Below are positions 9,510 through 17,617 of a DNA stretch of 64,000 nucleotides, piece by piece; the stretch's first letter is position 1, and the number at the start of each line of letters is the position of its first letter. Source of the DNA: Actinomadura macra NBRC 14102 (GTDB taxonomy: Bacteria; Actinomycetota; Actinomycetes; Streptosporangiales; Streptosporangiaceae); the NCBI RefSeq assembly GCF_001552215.1, contig NZ_BCQT01000031.1:1-64000 (forward strand), in the 5' to 3' direction. The translations under genes were made by a program, and so were the position numbers. The notes beneath the pieces were generated by a model, which worked only from the letters and a program-made list of their open reading frames with translations, ran no database searches and was not told where the DNA came from.

Positions 9510-10175
9510 TCACTCACCGCCGGCGGCCACCGGGTGCTTGCGCTTGGCGCGCAACACGATGGCCACGCCGATACCGATGCCGACCAGCACGCCCGCGCCG
9601 ATCAGGACCCACAGCACCATGCCGGAGCCGCCGTCGTCCTTCTTCGCCTGCTCTTGGTCGATCTTGAGCGGCTGCTCGTTGGACGTGGCGGCGGGCCCGG
9701 TCTGCTCCTGGGCGCCGACACCGCCGGTGGTCGGCGCGGCCTGGGGCTGCTCGCCCGTCCCGCCGTCCCCGGCACCGCCCGCGGCGGTGGCGGTGAAGGT
9801 CAGGCCGTCGCCCTCGATCGGGTGACCGTCCTCGCCGACCACCCGGTAGGCGACCGTGTAGGACCCGGCGGGCAGCGCGCCCGTCAGCTTCTGCGTGACG
9901 GTCGTCCCCGCCCGCGTGGCCTCGCCCGCCTGGAACGTCTTGTTCGCCTTGTCCTTCACGACGACCTTCGCGACGCGTATCTGGTCGCTGAAGACGAGCT
10001 TGATCTCCGTGACCGGACCCGCGGTGGCCCCCTTGCCAGGGGTGCTGCTCACCAGCTTCGTGTGGGCGAGCGCGGGGGGCGCGCTGACGGCGCCGAAGAC
10101 CAGGGTCGCGCCGAAGGCGAGGGTGGCGGCGAGGCCGAGCCGGCGCAGCGAGCGGCGGGGCGTGTGGGTATTCAT
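9510..10175 (-). CDS. CopC-domain copper-binding protein, membrane-anchored
   Basis: 221 residues. A signal peptide ends at ...PPALA, so the mature protein begins with His (HTKLVSSTP), the first copper ligand in CopC proteins. The beta-sandwich includes LVFSDQIRVAKVVVKD and VAYRVVGEDGHPIEGDGLTF; the Asp/His pair in GEDGHPIEG matches the usual second copper-site region. A Gly/Gln-rich linker leads to one C-terminal helix (VLWVLIGAGVLVGIGIGVAI) and a basic cytoplasmic end. It probably delivers extracellular copper to the CopD/CtaG protein encoded next. Confidence 0.92.
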   Translation of the reverse strand: MNTHTPRRSLRRLGLAATLAFGATLVFGAVSAPPALAHTKLVSSTPGKGATAGPVTEIKLVFSDQIRVAKVVVKDKANKTFQAGEATRAGTTVTQKLTGALPAGSYTVAYRVVGEDGHPIEGDGLTFTATAAGGAGDGGTGEQPQAAPTTGGVGAQEQTGPAATSNEQPLKIDQEQAKKDDGGSGMVLWVLIGAGVLVGIGIGVAIVLRAKRKHPVAAGGE

Positions 10176-10288
10176 AGGGGCCGGGTTCTCCAGAGGTTTC
10201 GGGGTGGCGGCCCCTAGCCTACTGACGCCCCGACGCTGAAGCGTCCAGGGCCGGCAAGTGCCTGGTCGGTCCGGTCAGGAGTCGCCGG

Positions 10289-11539
10289 TCAGCAGTCGCA
10301 CCCGCAGTCACAACAACCGCAGTCACAGCAGTCACAACAGCCACAGTCGCAACTGCCGTCGCAATGACGGGTGCACCAGCAGCGGTCGCTGCAACTCTGG
10401 GCGTGGTACTTGCTCCATTCGGGCTGGAACAGCCCACAGGTGATGCAGACGCCCGTCCCGGTGAAACAGGGGACGGGCCAGCCAGGACGGCGTCCCGGCG
10501 GCCGGTGCCCGTAGCCCCCGCCACCACCCCAGCCGCCACCACCGCCACTGCCACCACCCCAGTCGCCCCCGCCGCCGGAGCCTCCGTGCGGCGGCCGGCC
10601 GGGCGGCGAGTACTGACCTGGCGGCGGATAGTGGCCGGCCGGGCCGTATGGAGCGTTCCCTTGCGGAGGCTGCCCGGGCGCGGGTGGGTAGGCGGCGAAC
10701 ACCTGGTCGACCGAGCGGCGCACCTCGCGTCCGAGCAACGCCCTGACGAGCCGGGGGTTCCGCATCTCCACGTCCGCCAGCGCGAGCCGCAGCCCGTGCA
10801 GGGCGTCGTCGGCGTACAGACGCGCTTCGGCGGGGGTGGTGCCGGTCGCGAGGAGAGGGTTGTAGGCGCCCGACGCCCGGTCGTCCGCCACGTCCTCGAC
10901 GGCGTCGATCAGGTGGGCGAGGCGGCCGAAGAACCGGCCCGCCTCCGCGAGGGAGTCGGCGTTGCTCTCCATGCCCGCGAGGACGGCGGTGTGCGCGAAC
11001 ACGGCCCCGACCGCGGTCTCGGTGGGCTCGGTCAGCGCGGGCAGCCCGAGGCCCGGCGTGGTCTCCAGGGCCGGCTGCCGCGCCACCGCGTCGCGCAGGA
11101 CGGACGGGTCGAAGCCGACCGCGGTACCGGTGCGACCGCCCGCGGCGTCCCAGCGGGCGGCCATTCGTCCGGCGGCCGCGGCGACCAGGCGGCGCGAGTA
11201 CGGGCCGTCACCGTCCTGGACGTGGTCGCGGGTCTTGCCCGCCGCGAGCAGCAGCGACGTCGCCGCGGCGAGCTGCGCGCCCTGCGCCCGGGCGGTGACG
11301 ACCTCGGCGGTCTTCAGCCCCCGCAGCGCGCACGGCCCGGCCTTGCGACGTGGGGACCGCTCCGGTGCCTGCGCCTCCACCAGCACCGACACCAGCAGCC
11401 CGTCATAGTTGGTGACGAGCCGCGCGGCGTGGCCGTGCTCGGTGCGCAGCGTCAGGCAGAGCCCGCACAGGTGCGCCATCCAGTCCTTGAAGAGCGACCC
11501 GCACAGGACATGCCTACACGGACGTACGACACCGAACAT
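10289..11539 (-). CDS. DUF5685-family protein with a cysteine-dense C-terminal tail
   Basis: 416 residues. The N-terminus (MFGVVRPCRHVLCGSLFKDW then HLCGLCLTLRTEHG) carries clustered Cys/His typical of DUF5685, and a helical middle (FFGRLAHLIDAVEDVADDRA) resembles a metal- or prenyl-synthase-like helical fold. After a Pro/Gly-rich linker (about 310-360) comes CITCGLFQPEWSKYHAQSC. The last 24 residues then hold 13 cysteines as repeated CD/CG/CC units. I chose ATG 11539 because the family starts there and GGGGAG lies 10 bases upstream; an ATG 72 bases earlier is less likely. Function is unknown. The tail looks metallothionein-like and the gene sits 113 bp upstream of the copper genes, so metal binding is a reasonable guess only. 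Confidence 0.75.
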   Translation of the reverse strand: MFGVVRPCRHVLCGSLFKDWMAHLCGLCLTLRTEHGHAARLVTNYDGLLVSVLVEAQAPERSPRRKAGPCALRGLKTAEVVTARAQGAQLAAATSLLLAAGKTRDHVQDGDGPYSRRLVAAAAGRMAARWDAAGGRTGTAVGFDPSVLRDAVARQPALETTPGLGLPALTEPTETAVGAVFAHTAVLAGMESNADSLAEAGRFFGRLAHLIDAVEDVADDRASGAYNPLLATGTTPAEARLYADDALHGLRLALADVEMRNPRLVRALLGREVRRSVDQVFAAYPPAPGQPPQGNAPYGPAGHYPPPGQYSPPGRPPHGGSGGGGDWGGGSGGGGGWGGGGGYGHRPPGRRPGWPVPCFTGTGVCITCGLFQPEWSKYHAQSCSDRCWCTRHCDGSCDCGCCDCCDCGCCDCGCDC

Positions 11540-11652
11540 CTCCGGATAACTCCCCACCTCAGGCGACTCGCGGCAATAATCATGGACGCCGTAAGGCCCA
11601 AGCCGGTTCACACCGGTACGGTCGGTTCTTCACACCCGCCTCGGCCGTCGCG

Positions 11653-12951
11653 CTAGACACCTACGCAGGTGAGGGCGCGGCGATAGGCGGCCATGCGGGG
11701 CTCACCGACCGATCCGGTCTCCGCCAGCACCTCGGCGAGGTCGAACCACGCCTGCGCGGCCTCCCGGGAGGACTCCATCTCCTCCAGGCAGGTCGCGGCC
11801 CGGGTGAGCACCTCGGCGGCGCGTTCCTGCCGCCCGAGCCGGACGCACGCTTCGCCGAGCACGGTCAGCGCCCCGGCGGTGGCACGGCGCGGCGCGTCCC
11901 CGAGCAGGTCGATGGCCTCCTCGGCGAGCCGCACCGCCTCGGCGGGACGGCCGAGCACGGTCTCGGCGCGAGCCAGCTCGGTCAGGCACCAGGCGACGTC
12001 GATCTCCCCGGCGGAGCTGGCACTGATCTCGGCGCGCACCCGGCTGAGCAGCTCGCGGGCGCGGGCGGCCTGGTCGGGGCGGGCACGCAGCAGCAGCCCG
12101 GCGTAGATGACACGGAGCCGGTTGAGGTTGCGGGGGTCCTCGCCGTCCCCGGCGAGCATCAGCGCCCGCTCGGCGAGCGTGACGCCCTCGTCGTACTCGC
12201 CGCGGATCTCGGCGACGTAGGCGGCCTCCCAGTACGCGACCATCCGGGCGCGGGGGGTGCCGATCCGTTCGGCCCGCTCGATGAGCTGCGCGGCCAGGTG
12301 CCGGGCCCGGACGAGGTCGCCCCGCTCGATGAACGCGGCGAGCAGCGCGGCGCCGAGGTGCACCGCGGCGTCGGTGGAGTCGGCGCCGGTCGCGATGAGG
12401 TGCCGCAGCGCGCCCTCGGCGGCCTGCACGCCCGCGCTGATGTCACCGCGCTCGCGCAGGCAGCGGCTGAGCGCGACGTGGACCTTCGCCCAGTGGTCGA
12501 GGTCGGCCTCGGCGGAGGCCTCCTCGGTCAGCTCCAGCAGCCCGGTGATCGCCTCCTCCAGCTCGCCCGCGGCCTCCAGCGCCAGCGCGTAGCCCCAGCG
12601 GGCCTGGTGCAGCATCTCCGGCAGCGCCACCGCGTCGGCGTTGGCGAGCACCTCGGCGAACCGGGCCCGCGCCTCGGCCGCCGCGCCGTTCTGCAGCGCG
12701 ATCTCGGCGTAGTCGAGCGTGACGCGCAGCTCGTCCACCACGTCCTCGCTGACCCCGCTGACCAGGTACGTCGCCGAGCAGTTCAGCTTCGCGGCGAGCA
12801 GGTCGACCACGCTCGGGGCGGGCACCCGCTTATCGCTCTCGATCAGTGAGATGTAACTGTCGGACAGTTCGGGGAAGGCGAGCTGCGCCTGGCTCACACC
12901 CTGCCTGATCCGTAGGGCGCGGATGCGCTGCCCCAGTGTCTCCCGGTCCAT
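11653..12951 (-). CDS. XRE-family helix-turn-helix regulator with TPR array
   Basis: 432 residues. The N-terminal HTH (about 5-60) reads LGQRIRALRIRQGVSQAQLA ... SYISLIESDKRVPAPSVVDL, followed by tetratricopeptide-like helical repeats over residues about 75-425. This layout is that of actinobacterial regulators that sense a peptide or partner protein through the TPR region. ATG 12951 (MDRETLGQRI) is chosen at the HTH boundary; upstream in-frame sequence overlaps the PucR fragment and is not plausible protein. No operator was recognised, and partners are unknown. Confidence 0.88.
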   Translation of the reverse strand: MDRETLGQRIRALRIRQGVSQAQLAFPELSDSYISLIESDKRVPAPSVVDLLAAKLNCSATYLVSGVSEDVVDELRVTLDYAEIALQNGAAAEARARFAEVLANADAVALPEMLHQARWGYALALEAAGELEEAITGLLELTEEASAEADLDHWAKVHVALSRCLRERGDISAGVQAAEGALRHLIATGADSTDAAVHLGAALLAAFIERGDLVRARHLAAQLIERAERIGTPRARMVAYWEAAYVAEIRGEYDEGVTLAERALMLAGDGEDPRNLNRLRVIYAGLLLRARPDQAARARELLSRVRAEISASSAGEIDVAWCLTELARAETVLGRPAEAVRLAEEAIDLLGDAPRRATAGALTVLGEACVRLGRQERAAEVLTRAATCLEEMESSREAAQAWFDLAEVLAETGSVGEPRMAAYRRALTCVGV

Positions 12952-12965
12952 CGTTTGACCACCGC

Positions 12966-13310
12966 CTACCAGGTGCTCGCCAGGCGCGTCGCGCGCAAGG
13001 CGAGGAAGAAGTCGACTCGATCTTCTAGTGTGCCGAGGTCCCGGCCTGTCAGATCCTCGATTCTGCGGATCCGGTACCGAAGTGTGTTCACATGGACGTG
13101 CAGCCGTGTCGCGCTCCGGTTCCACGACCCTGAGCAGGCGAGGAAGACCTCCAGTGTATGGACGAGATCGGACTGCCGGCTGGTGTCGTACTCCTCCAGC
13201 GGCCCGAGCATCCGCTCGCGGAACGTCCACCGCGTTCCCTCGGGGACCGACGCCAGCAGGAGCGCATAGGAATCACAGGCCGCCGCATCCGCCGAGTCTC
13301 GCATTCGCAC
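12966..13310 (-). CDS. PucR-type C-terminal HTH protein, probably a remnant of a larger regulator
   Basis: 114 residues that match only the last quarter of a PucR/CdaR regulator: the ERMLGPLEEYD lead-in, then SDLVHTLEVFLACSGSWNRS and the DNA-binding helix HVHVNTLRYRIRRIEDLTGR. Full-length relatives have 350-550 residues with an N-terminal sensor, absent here; nothing in the 150 bp upstream supplies it. The fragment begins inside the usual GGDEF-like segment (YALLLASVPEG), which favours truncation over a natural small protein. It could still bind DNA. It faces the NCS2 permease gene, a common partner of PucR regulators of purine use. Confidence 0.6.
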   Translation of the reverse strand: MRMRDSADAAACDSYALLLASVPEGTRWTFRERMLGPLEEYDTSRQSDLVHTLEVFLACSGSWNRSATRLHVHVNTLRYRIRRIEDLTGRDLGTLEDRVDFFLALRATRLASTW

Positions 13311-13463
13311 CTCGGCAGGCTATAGCGGACGCCATGGGTCACGCAGCGCAGGCCCGGAATCACCCTCGTGGAATCTCGGGCCGGTTCCGGCGCGACGGGT
13401 GACGGGCAGTTAACCTGTGCTCGCCCCTTTCGAGATCATGCCGCTGGAACCGGAGCTCCCGCC

Positions 13464-14909
13464 ATGTCCCAGTCCACGACCTCCCAGGCCGACGATTCCC
13501 CGCCTGGGGGCGGGCGCGGGCCGCTGGACCGGCTGTTCGATCTCACCGGCCGCCGGACGAGCGTCGCACGGGAACTGCGCGGCGGCGTCACGACGTTCTT
13601 CGCGATGGCCTACATCGTCCTGCTGAACCCGATCATCCTCGGCGGGGCGAAGGACGTCACGGGCGCGACGCTGTCGATCCCGCAGCTCACCACCATGACC
13701 GCCCTCTCCGCGGCGGTCGCCACGGTCATCATGGGCCTGGTCGGCAACGCGCCGCTCGCCCTCGCCGCCGGTCTCGGCGTCAACGCGGTCGTGGCGTTCC
13801 AGGCCGCGCCGGTGATGACCTGGCCACAGGCGATGGGCCTGGTGGTGATCGAGGGTCTGATCATCGTCGTGCTGGCCCTCACCGGCGTCCGCGAGCGCAT
13901 CATGAACTCGATCCCGCTCGCGCTCAAGCACGCCATCGCCGTCGGCATCGGCGCCTTCATCGCCCTCGTCGGCCTGTACGACGCGGGGTTCGTCACCTCC
14001 AGCGACACCAGCCCGCCGCTGTCGCTCGGGACGGGCGGGCACCTGGAGACCTGGCCGACGCTGGTGTTCGCGCTGACCCTGCTCCTGATGATCGTCCTGT
14101 ACGTCCGGCGGGTACCGGGCGCGATCCTGGTCAGCATCATCGCCGGGACGGTCGCCGCCGTGCTCATCCAGGAGAACGTGTCGGTCCCCAAGGGCGGCTG
14201 GGGTGTGGTCACCCCCGACATGCCCGACAAGCTCTTCGCCACACCCGACTTCGGGCTGTTCGGCGAGGTCGACCTGTTCGGCGGGTTCGGCAGGGCCGGG
14301 ATCATCACGGCGCTGGTCGTGCTGTTCACGCTGGTGCTGTCGGGGTTCTTCGACGCGATGGGCACGATCCTCGGCATCAGCGACGAGGCCGGCCTGGTGG
14401 GCGAGCGCGGCGAGGTGCCCAGGCTCGGGCGCATCCTGTCGGTGGACGGGATGTCGGCCGCGTTCGGCGGGCTCACCAGTTCGTCCGCCAACACGGTGTT
14501 CGTGGAGTCGGCCGCCGGTGTCGGCGAGGGTGCCCGCACGGGCCTGGCCAACATCGCCACCGGCCTGCTGTTCGGGGTGACGCTGTTCCTCACCCCGCTG
14601 GCGGCGGTCGTCCCCGCGCAGGCCGCCGCCCCCGCGCTGGTCGTCGTGGGGGCCCTGATGATGACGCAGGTCGCCAAGGTCGACTGGGACGACCTGGAGA
14701 TCACGATCCCGGCCTTCCTGACCATCGTCCTGATGCCGTTCACCTACTCCATCACCACGGGGATCGGCATGGGCATGGTCAGCTACGCGCTCATCAAGCT
14801 CGCCCGCGGCAAGGTCCGCGATGTCTCGGTGTGGCTCTGGCCCGTCGTCGCCCTCTTCCTCGTCTTCTTCGCCATCCACCCCATCGAGGAGTGGCTCGAC
14901 GTCACGTGA
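13464..14909 (+). CDS. NCS2-family purine permease (hypoxanthine/guanine/adenine type)
   Basis: 481 residues, about 12-14 membrane helices. Conserved features include ELRGGVTTFFAMAYIVLLNP at the N-terminus, GLGVNAVVAF, the substrate region SGFFDAMGTILGISDEAGLV and SSANTVFVESAAGVGEGART, all characteristic of AzgA/PbuO-like transporters. They take up purine bases by proton symport. ATG 13464 has GGAG at 13452-13455. The C-terminus ends VFFAIHPIEEWLDVT. A decayed copy of this same end is found 55 bp further on. Confidence 0.93.
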   Translation: MSQSTTSQADDSPPGGGRGPLDRLFDLTGRRTSVARELRGGVTTFFAMAYIVLLNPIILGGAKDVTGATLSIPQLTTMTALSAAVATVIMGLVGNAPLALAAGLGVNAVVAFQAAPVMTWPQAMGLVVIEGLIIVVLALTGVRERIMNSIPLALKHAIAVGIGAFIALVGLYDAGFVTSSDTSPPLSLGTGGHLETWPTLVFALTLLLMIVLYVRRVPGAILVSIIAGTVAAVLIQENVSVPKGGWGVVTPDMPDKLFATPDFGLFGEVDLFGGFGRAGIITALVVLFTLVLSGFFDAMGTILGISDEAGLVGERGEVPRLGRILSVDGMSAAFGGLTSSSANTVFVESAAGVGEGARTGLANIATGLLFGVTLFLTPLAAVVPAQAAAPALVVVGALMMTQVAKVDWDDLEITIPAFLTIVLMPFTYSITTGIGMGMVSYALIKLARGKVRDVSVWLWPVVALFLVFFAIHPIEEWLDVT

Positions 14910-15163
14910 CCGTCGAGAGTCGTCCGACCACGAGGAGTTGCCGCCAGGCGGCCATAGTGCCGACTGTGACCCATGGTGCTGTTGTTTCTGGTGTTTGTTG
15001 CGATTCGCGCCGTCGAGGAGTGGCCGGACGGGAGATAACGGTCCTCACGACGCGGGTTCTCCGCCGGTTTCGGAGTCCCGGAAGCCGTTCCGGGTGTCAA
15101 ATAGTGCCGTCATGGCGTAAGCAGAAGGTAGAGCCTTACCTCCCCGGCGTGAAAGGCGTGGCT
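14910..15163. other. Gene-free stretch between NCS2 permease and glycerate kinase
   Basis: About 250 bp. Apart from the permease-end remnant at 14964-15038 it shows no start/stop arrangement with a ribosome site. The sequence upstream of the kinase start has GAAAGG at 15151-15156, used here to choose GTG 15164. No strong terminator hairpin follows the permease. Confidence 0.5.
14964..15038 (+). pseudogene. Remnant of the 3' end of a second NCS2 permease gene
   Basis: Reading from 14964 in one frame gives L-stop-P then MVLLFLVFVAIRAVEEWPDG and R before TAA. The intact permease upstream ends L-W-P then VVALFLVFFAIHPIEEWLDV and T before TGA. Thirteen of the 20 residues before the last one are identical or conservative, both end at the same residue, and codons differ throughout, so this is not a recent duplication. 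The Trp codon aligned with TGA is the expected decay change (TGG to TGA). I infer a tandem paralogue that has been lost except for its end. A 21-residue peptide starting at ATG 14973 is possible but not supported by a ribosome site. Confidence 0.5.
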
Positions 15164-16330
15164 GTGGCGTCCGCGGACTCTTTCCCCCCTCCGCCCCCGC
15201 GCGGTCACGTCCTGCTGGCGCCCGACAGGTTCCCGGGGGCGCTGACCGCCGCGGAGGTGGCGCGGCATCTGGCGGTCGGGCTGCGCCGCGCCCGTCCGGA
15301 CGTCCCGCTGGTCGAACTGCCCGTGGCCGACGGCGGTGACGGCACCGTGGACGCGGCCGTGGCGGCGGGCTGGCGGCGGGTCGAGGTGGAGGTGTGCGGG
15401 CCGACCGGACGGCTCGTCAACGCACGGTTCGCGCTCAACGGGCGCAACGCGGTGGTGGAGCTGGCCGAGGCGTCCGGGCTGCGCCGGCTGCCGGACGGCA
15501 GGCCGCGCCCGCTCGTCGCCTCCAGCGTCGGGGCGGGGCAGTTGCTCGGGCACGCGGTGCGGCTCGGCGCCCGCCGCATCGTGCTCGGCCTCGGGGGCGG
15601 CGCGTGCACCGACGGCGGGGCGGGCCTCGTGCAGGGGCTCGGCGGGCGGCTGCTGGACGCGCTCGGCAAGGACCTGCCGCCCGGCGGCGCCGCGTTGCGC
15701 TCGCTGCACGCCCTGGACCTGCGCGGCCTGCCCGACATGTCGGGGATCCAGGTGGTGGTGGCGGGCGACTCGGCCGGACCGCTGCTCGGCCGCGGCGGCG
15801 CCGCCGCGGTGGACGGGCCGCGCCGGGGCGCGAGCCGCGACGAGGTCCGGCTGCTGGACGCGGGGCTGCGCCGCTGGGCCGACCTCGCCGAGGCGGCGTC
15901 CCGCCGGGCGGCGCGGGACCTGCCGGGCGCCGGAACGTCGGGCGGTGTCGGGTTCGCCGCGCTCACCTTCCTCGGCGCGACGATCGAGCCCGGCGCCTCG
16001 CTGATGCTGGACCTGCTGGGCTTCGCCGAGAAGGCGCGCGGCGCGCACCTGGTCGTCACCGGTGAGGGCACGCTGGACACCCGCTCGCTGCGCGGCACCA
16101 CGCCGATCGGCGTCGCGCGCGCCGCGGCCCGCGCGGGCGCCCCGGTCATCGCGGTCGCCGGGCAGCGCGGCCTCACCGGCGAGCGGTTGCGCAAGGCCCG
16201 CATCCAGGCGGTGTACGCGCTGGCCGACATCGAGCCTGACCCCGTGCGACGCGTCCGCCGGGCGGGGCCGCTGCTGGAGGAGTTGACGGTCGCGATAGCC
16301 GACGAGTGGCTTCCTCCGGCCGCATCGTAG
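15164..16330 (+). CDS. Glycerate kinase (GlxK/GarK family)
   Basis: 388 residues. Family hallmarks are LLAPDRFPGALTAAEVARHL at the N-terminus, VADGGDGTVDA, GLGGGACTDGGAGLVQGLGG, TSGGVGFAALTFLGATIEPG and VVTGEGTLDTRSLRGTTPIG. The enzyme phosphorylates D-glycerate to 2- or 3-phosphoglycerate with ATP, feeding glyoxylate or serine carbon to glycolysis. Start: GTG codons at 15149, 15158 and 15164 are in frame; only 15164 has a good ribosome site (GAAAGG, 7-base spacer). The upstream in-frame reading overlaps the permease gene and the remnant and is not coding. Confidence 0.9.
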   Translation: MASADSFPPPPPRGHVLLAPDRFPGALTAAEVARHLAVGLRRARPDVPLVELPVADGGDGTVDAAVAAGWRRVEVEVCGPTGRLVNARFALNGRNAVVELAEASGLRRLPDGRPRPLVASSVGAGQLLGHAVRLGARRIVLGLGGGACTDGGAGLVQGLGGRLLDALGKDLPPGGAALRSLHALDLRGLPDMSGIQVVVAGDSAGPLLGRGGAAAVDGPRRGASRDEVRLLDAGLRRWADLAEAASRRAARDLPGAGTSGGVGFAALTFLGATIEPGASLMLDLLGFAEKARGAHLVVTGEGTLDTRSLRGTTPIGVARAAARAGAPVIAVAGQRGLTGERLRKARIQAVYALADIEPDPVRRVRRAGPLLEELTVAIADEWLPPAAS

Positions 16331-16361
16331 CGGCATCGCGTTCACGTGCGATTTACATAGT

Positions 16362-16382
16362 GTCATCGAATTCTCGGATGAC
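16362..16382. promoter_or_regulatory. Inverted repeat upstream of alanine dehydrogenase
   Basis: GTCATC at 16362-16367 and GATGAC at 16377-16382 form a perfect 6-bp dyad with a 9-bp spacer, about 95 bp before the ald start. Alanine dehydrogenase genes are often controlled by an Lrp/AdeR-type activator. Whether this is its site is inference. Confidence 0.35.
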
Positions 16383-16477
16383 TTTCCAAACTGCGAATGG
16401 CGGGGTGCCCACGCCCGCCCGCACGCTGGAGGCGTACATACCGGTCACCCCTGGTCAGCGTTGGCGGAGGAGCTCCC

Positions 16478-17593
16478 GTGAAGATCGGCGTCCCGAAAGA
16501 GATCAAGAATCATGAGTACCGGGTGGCGATCACGCCCGCGGGCGTGCACGAGCTCACCCGGCACGGGCACGAGGTGTTCGTCGAGCACGGTGCCGGCCTC
16601 GGCTCGGCCATCCCCGATGACGACTTCACCGCCGCCGGCGCCAAGATCTTGGACGGCCCGGAGGCGGTCTGGGCCGAGGGCGACCTGATCCTGAAGGTCA
16701 AGGAGCCGATCGCGGCCGAGTACCACCGGATGCGCGCGGGCCAGACGCTGTTCACCTACCTGCACCTGGCGGCGTCCCGCGAGTGCACCGACGCGCTGCT
16801 GTCGGCCGGTGTGACCGCCATCGCCTACGAGACGGTCCAGCTCCCCGATCGCTCGCTGCCGCTGCTGGCCCCGATGTCGGAGGTCGCCGGGCGCCTGGCC
16901 CCGCAGGTCGGCGCGTACAACCTGATGGCCTTCAACGGCGGGCGCGGCGTGCTGCCCGGCGGGGTGCCGGGCGTGGCCCCGGCCAAGGTCGTGGTGATCG
17001 GCGGCGGCGTGTCCGGGCTGAACGCCGCCCAGATCGCCGTGGGCATGGGCGCCGAGGTGACGATCCTGGACGTCAACGTCGACCGGCTCCGCCACATCGA
17101 CGCCATCTACCAGGGCCGGCTGAAGACGCTGGTGTCCAACGCGTACACGGTCGAGCAGCAGGCGCGCGAGGCCGACCTGGTGATCGGCGCGGTGCTGATC
17201 CCGGGGGCGAAGGCGCCCACGCTGGTCTCCAACGATCTCGTGGCCAGGATGAAGGCCGGCTCGGTGCTGGTGGACATCGCGATCGACCAGGGCGGCTGCT
17301 TCGAGGACTCCCGTCCGACCACGCACGCCGACCCGACCTACCGGGTGCACGACTCGATCTTCTACTGTGTCGCCAACATGCCCGGCTCGGTGCCGAACAC
17401 CTCCACCTACGCCCTCACGAACGTCACGCTCCCGTACGCGGTCGCCATCGCCGACAAGGGCTGGCGGCAGGCGTTGCGGGACAACGCGGCGCTCGCGCTC
17501 GGTCTCAACACGCACGCGGGCGCCCTGGTCTACGACCACGTCGCCGAGGCACACGGCCTCCCCCACACCTCGCTCGCCTCGATCTTGGACTGA
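16478..17593 (+). CDS. ald: Alanine dehydrogenase
   Basis: 371 residues, exactly the usual length. It catalyses reversible NAD-linked deamination of L-alanine to pyruvate and ammonia. The N-terminal MKIGVPKEIKNHEYRVAITP is diagnostic. The pyruvate-site Lys75 (ILKVKEP) and His96 (TYLHLA) are present, and the NAD fold has VVVIGGGVSGLNAAQIAVGM. GTG 16478 is preceded by GGAGGAG at 16466-16472. It is transcribed alone or with the phosphatase gene 24 bp downstream. Confidence 0.97.
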   Translation: MKIGVPKEIKNHEYRVAITPAGVHELTRHGHEVFVEHGAGLGSAIPDDDFTAAGAKILDGPEAVWAEGDLILKVKEPIAAEYHRMRAGQTLFTYLHLAASRECTDALLSAGVTAIAYETVQLPDRSLPLLAPMSEVAGRLAPQVGAYNLMAFNGGRGVLPGGVPGVAPAKVVVIGGGVSGLNAAQIAVGMGAEVTILDVNVDRLRHIDAIYQGRLKTLVSNAYTVEQQAREADLVIGAVLIPGAKAPTLVSNDLVARMKAGSVLVDIAIDQGGCFEDSRPTTHADPTYRVHDSIFYCVANMPGSVPNTSTYALTNVTLPYAVAIADKGWRQALRDNAALALGLNTHAGALVYDHVAEAHGLPHTSLASILD

Positions 17594-17617
17594 CGCGCCG
17601 CCCTCTACAGTGGGCCC

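Noticed and set aside
5736-10217. An open frame of 1493 codons on the plus strand, antisense to five genes
   Set aside because: It is a mirror of high-GC codon bias on the other strand. Its product is Arg/Gly/Pro/Gln/His-rich with no domain, while the genes opposite have clear motifs.
13410-14879. Long antisense frame opposite the NCS2 permease, and similar ones opposite 22.4-24.4 kb, 20.4-22.1 kb and 42.5-44.4 kb
   Set aside because: Same cause: low third-position stop frequency in GC-rich DNA. Compositions are Arg/Asp/Gln-rich and no family is recognisable.
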